Assembly (NCBI RefSeq): GCF_035582795.1
Contig: NC_134373.1
Coordinates: 17,010,001 to 17,074,000, forward strand
Direction: 5' to 3'
Source of the DNA: Mycteria americana
Lineage: Eukaryota; Chordata; Aves; Ciconiiformes; Ciconiidae
Length of the DNA stretch: 64,000 nucleotides
Under the pieces are notes generated by a model. That model did not search any database. It was not told where the DNA came from and saw only the letters and a program-made list of their open reading frames with translations. Below, in pieces: positions 62,690 to 64,000 of the stretch. The translations under genes were made by a program, and so were the position numbers. Every line of letters begins with the position of its first letter. Position 1 is the stretch's first letter.

Positions 62690-63261
62690 CACTACTGCTC
62701 AGTTCCTACCCTGACTACAGGCAATTAGCATTCATTGCCTAATGACACTGGCCACACAGTTGTTGCTGAGAAACTGCACTGCTTCCAGTGGAGTTCCTCC
62801 CCTCCCAAAAGGAACAAGGAACTCTCTTTGAAAAAGGGAAAAATCTCTCTGAACATCATCCCCCTCACATTTGCAAGACTAAACGTTTCAGTTGCTGTCT
62901 TAAGACAAGAGACTTCCTGTGGCCTCTTCCAACCTGCAGGATTTATGAGTTTATAACTCAAGAGAACTTTGTTGCTGTCCTGGATTGACCACTCACTTGC
63001 TGCACCTCCTGCAATACAGACCTTCAATGACATCAGCTTATTTTCTTCACCATACCTTGGGGAAAAAAGGGCCTAATGCTATTTACTTTTTGTTGTGCCA
63101 CAGGAGTGAAAAGTGCCATTAAATGTGGGACCACATCCAAGCGGGAGTGTTTCATCCCCAATTTTAAAAATACTAATTTTTATTTAATCTGCATACAATC
63201 AAATATGCAAATTACATTCCATGGCAAATAAGTCAAACAAATTACTAAGAGTGGACACTCA

Positions 63262-63429
<168 letters not shown>

Positions 63430-64000
63430 CTAGAATCACAGCATAAGAGACAGGAAGAGAGTCATTCAGTGTTGCCCAGGGGTGCTGCCCCTTGTCTCTG
63501 AGCAGCAGCAGCGCCTGGGGTACTCCCAGTTCCGCAGAGCTGCTGTGGAGGCAGCTCCTCACTGCTCGTTTTCTAAAACACAATTATTTAACAGAAGAGT
63601 GCGTATTTACTATAGTCATGGCTACCTTTAAGAAACTGACCGTGGAGATCTTTGGTGCACAAACTGCTTTCACAGAGGCCCTCTGTCTGGTACCTACAAG
63701 AACTAGGACCTACTTTGCAGTACTGTATGCCATTTAATGAACACATTGCCTGTCAAGAACGATCTAATCACAATAACTTTACTGTGGTTTCTGAAGGTGA
63801 AGAAGTAGACAGAATTTGGCTGCATGTGCAGTATTAGCCGATCTTTTCCTTTCTTTCAAAAGCCTAAATATAGACCGTGAAAATTAATATTTAAAATTGG
63901 AATATCGTATTGTTCAAATTGGCAATGAAATCTTTGCCTTACCCTTCATTAAGCAGGACATAATACACATCCAAAACAATGCTGTCACACTAACTAACAC
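63430..64000 (-). other. UBE2E3: UBE2E3 upstream intron (partial)
   Basis: Intron sequence before the catalytic exon. The preceding exon, which should encode the DITFSSDYPFKPPK region, is not present and must lie beyond 64000. Confidence 0.85.

Overview
The window looks like a bird chromosome and is mostly intergenic. Three things point to birds. Several CR1 LINE retrotransposons are present, two of them ending in the typical CR1 tail, and there is also a layer of older, decayed CR1-like copies. The background is AT-rich and gene-poor with two sharp CpG islands. The only convincing protein-coding gene is a vertebrate ubiquitin-conjugating enzyme split by canonical introns. Nothing bacterial or phage-like is present: there are no operons, ribosome binding sites or CRISPR arrays.

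Right end (about 57.6-64 kb, minus strand): the last two coding exons of a class III E2 ubiquitin-conjugating enzyme, best matched to UBE2E3. The catalytic-cysteine exon lies at 63282-63429 and the terminal coding exon at 60032-60129. A long 3'UTR probably ends at a strong poly(A) signal near 57635. The intron between the exons holds a 2 kb CR1 copy in gene-sense orientation. That copy has lost its reverse-transcriptase catalytic aspartates but still shows a recognisable target-site duplication.

Left and centre (1-57.6 kb): a gene desert lying 3' of the E2 gene. It contains a 5'-truncated CR1 with an intact ORF2 C-terminus (18.88-19.38 kb, minus), a CR1 3' end (38.93-39.16 kb, plus) directly beside a CpG island (39.37-40.06 kb), and a second CpG island (51.98-52.70 kb). 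The second island runs into an indel-free 19 x 17 bp minisatellite (52752-53074) bracketed by direct repeats. Older CR1-like copies are near 11.0-11.7, 36.2, 47.7-48.1 and 55.0-55.3 kb. There are also several hairpins, small tandem duplications and a GAAA/GGAA microsatellite.

I found no undescribed protein system. The observations most worth following are the two orphan CpG islands sharing a CTCF-like motif in the same orientation, the bracketed minisatellite readable in all three minus frames, the CR1 with a deleted catalytic centre, a splice-site-flanked candidate exon at 44964-45058, a GATA-motif cluster, and several near-perfect hairpins. All regulatory readings are inference.
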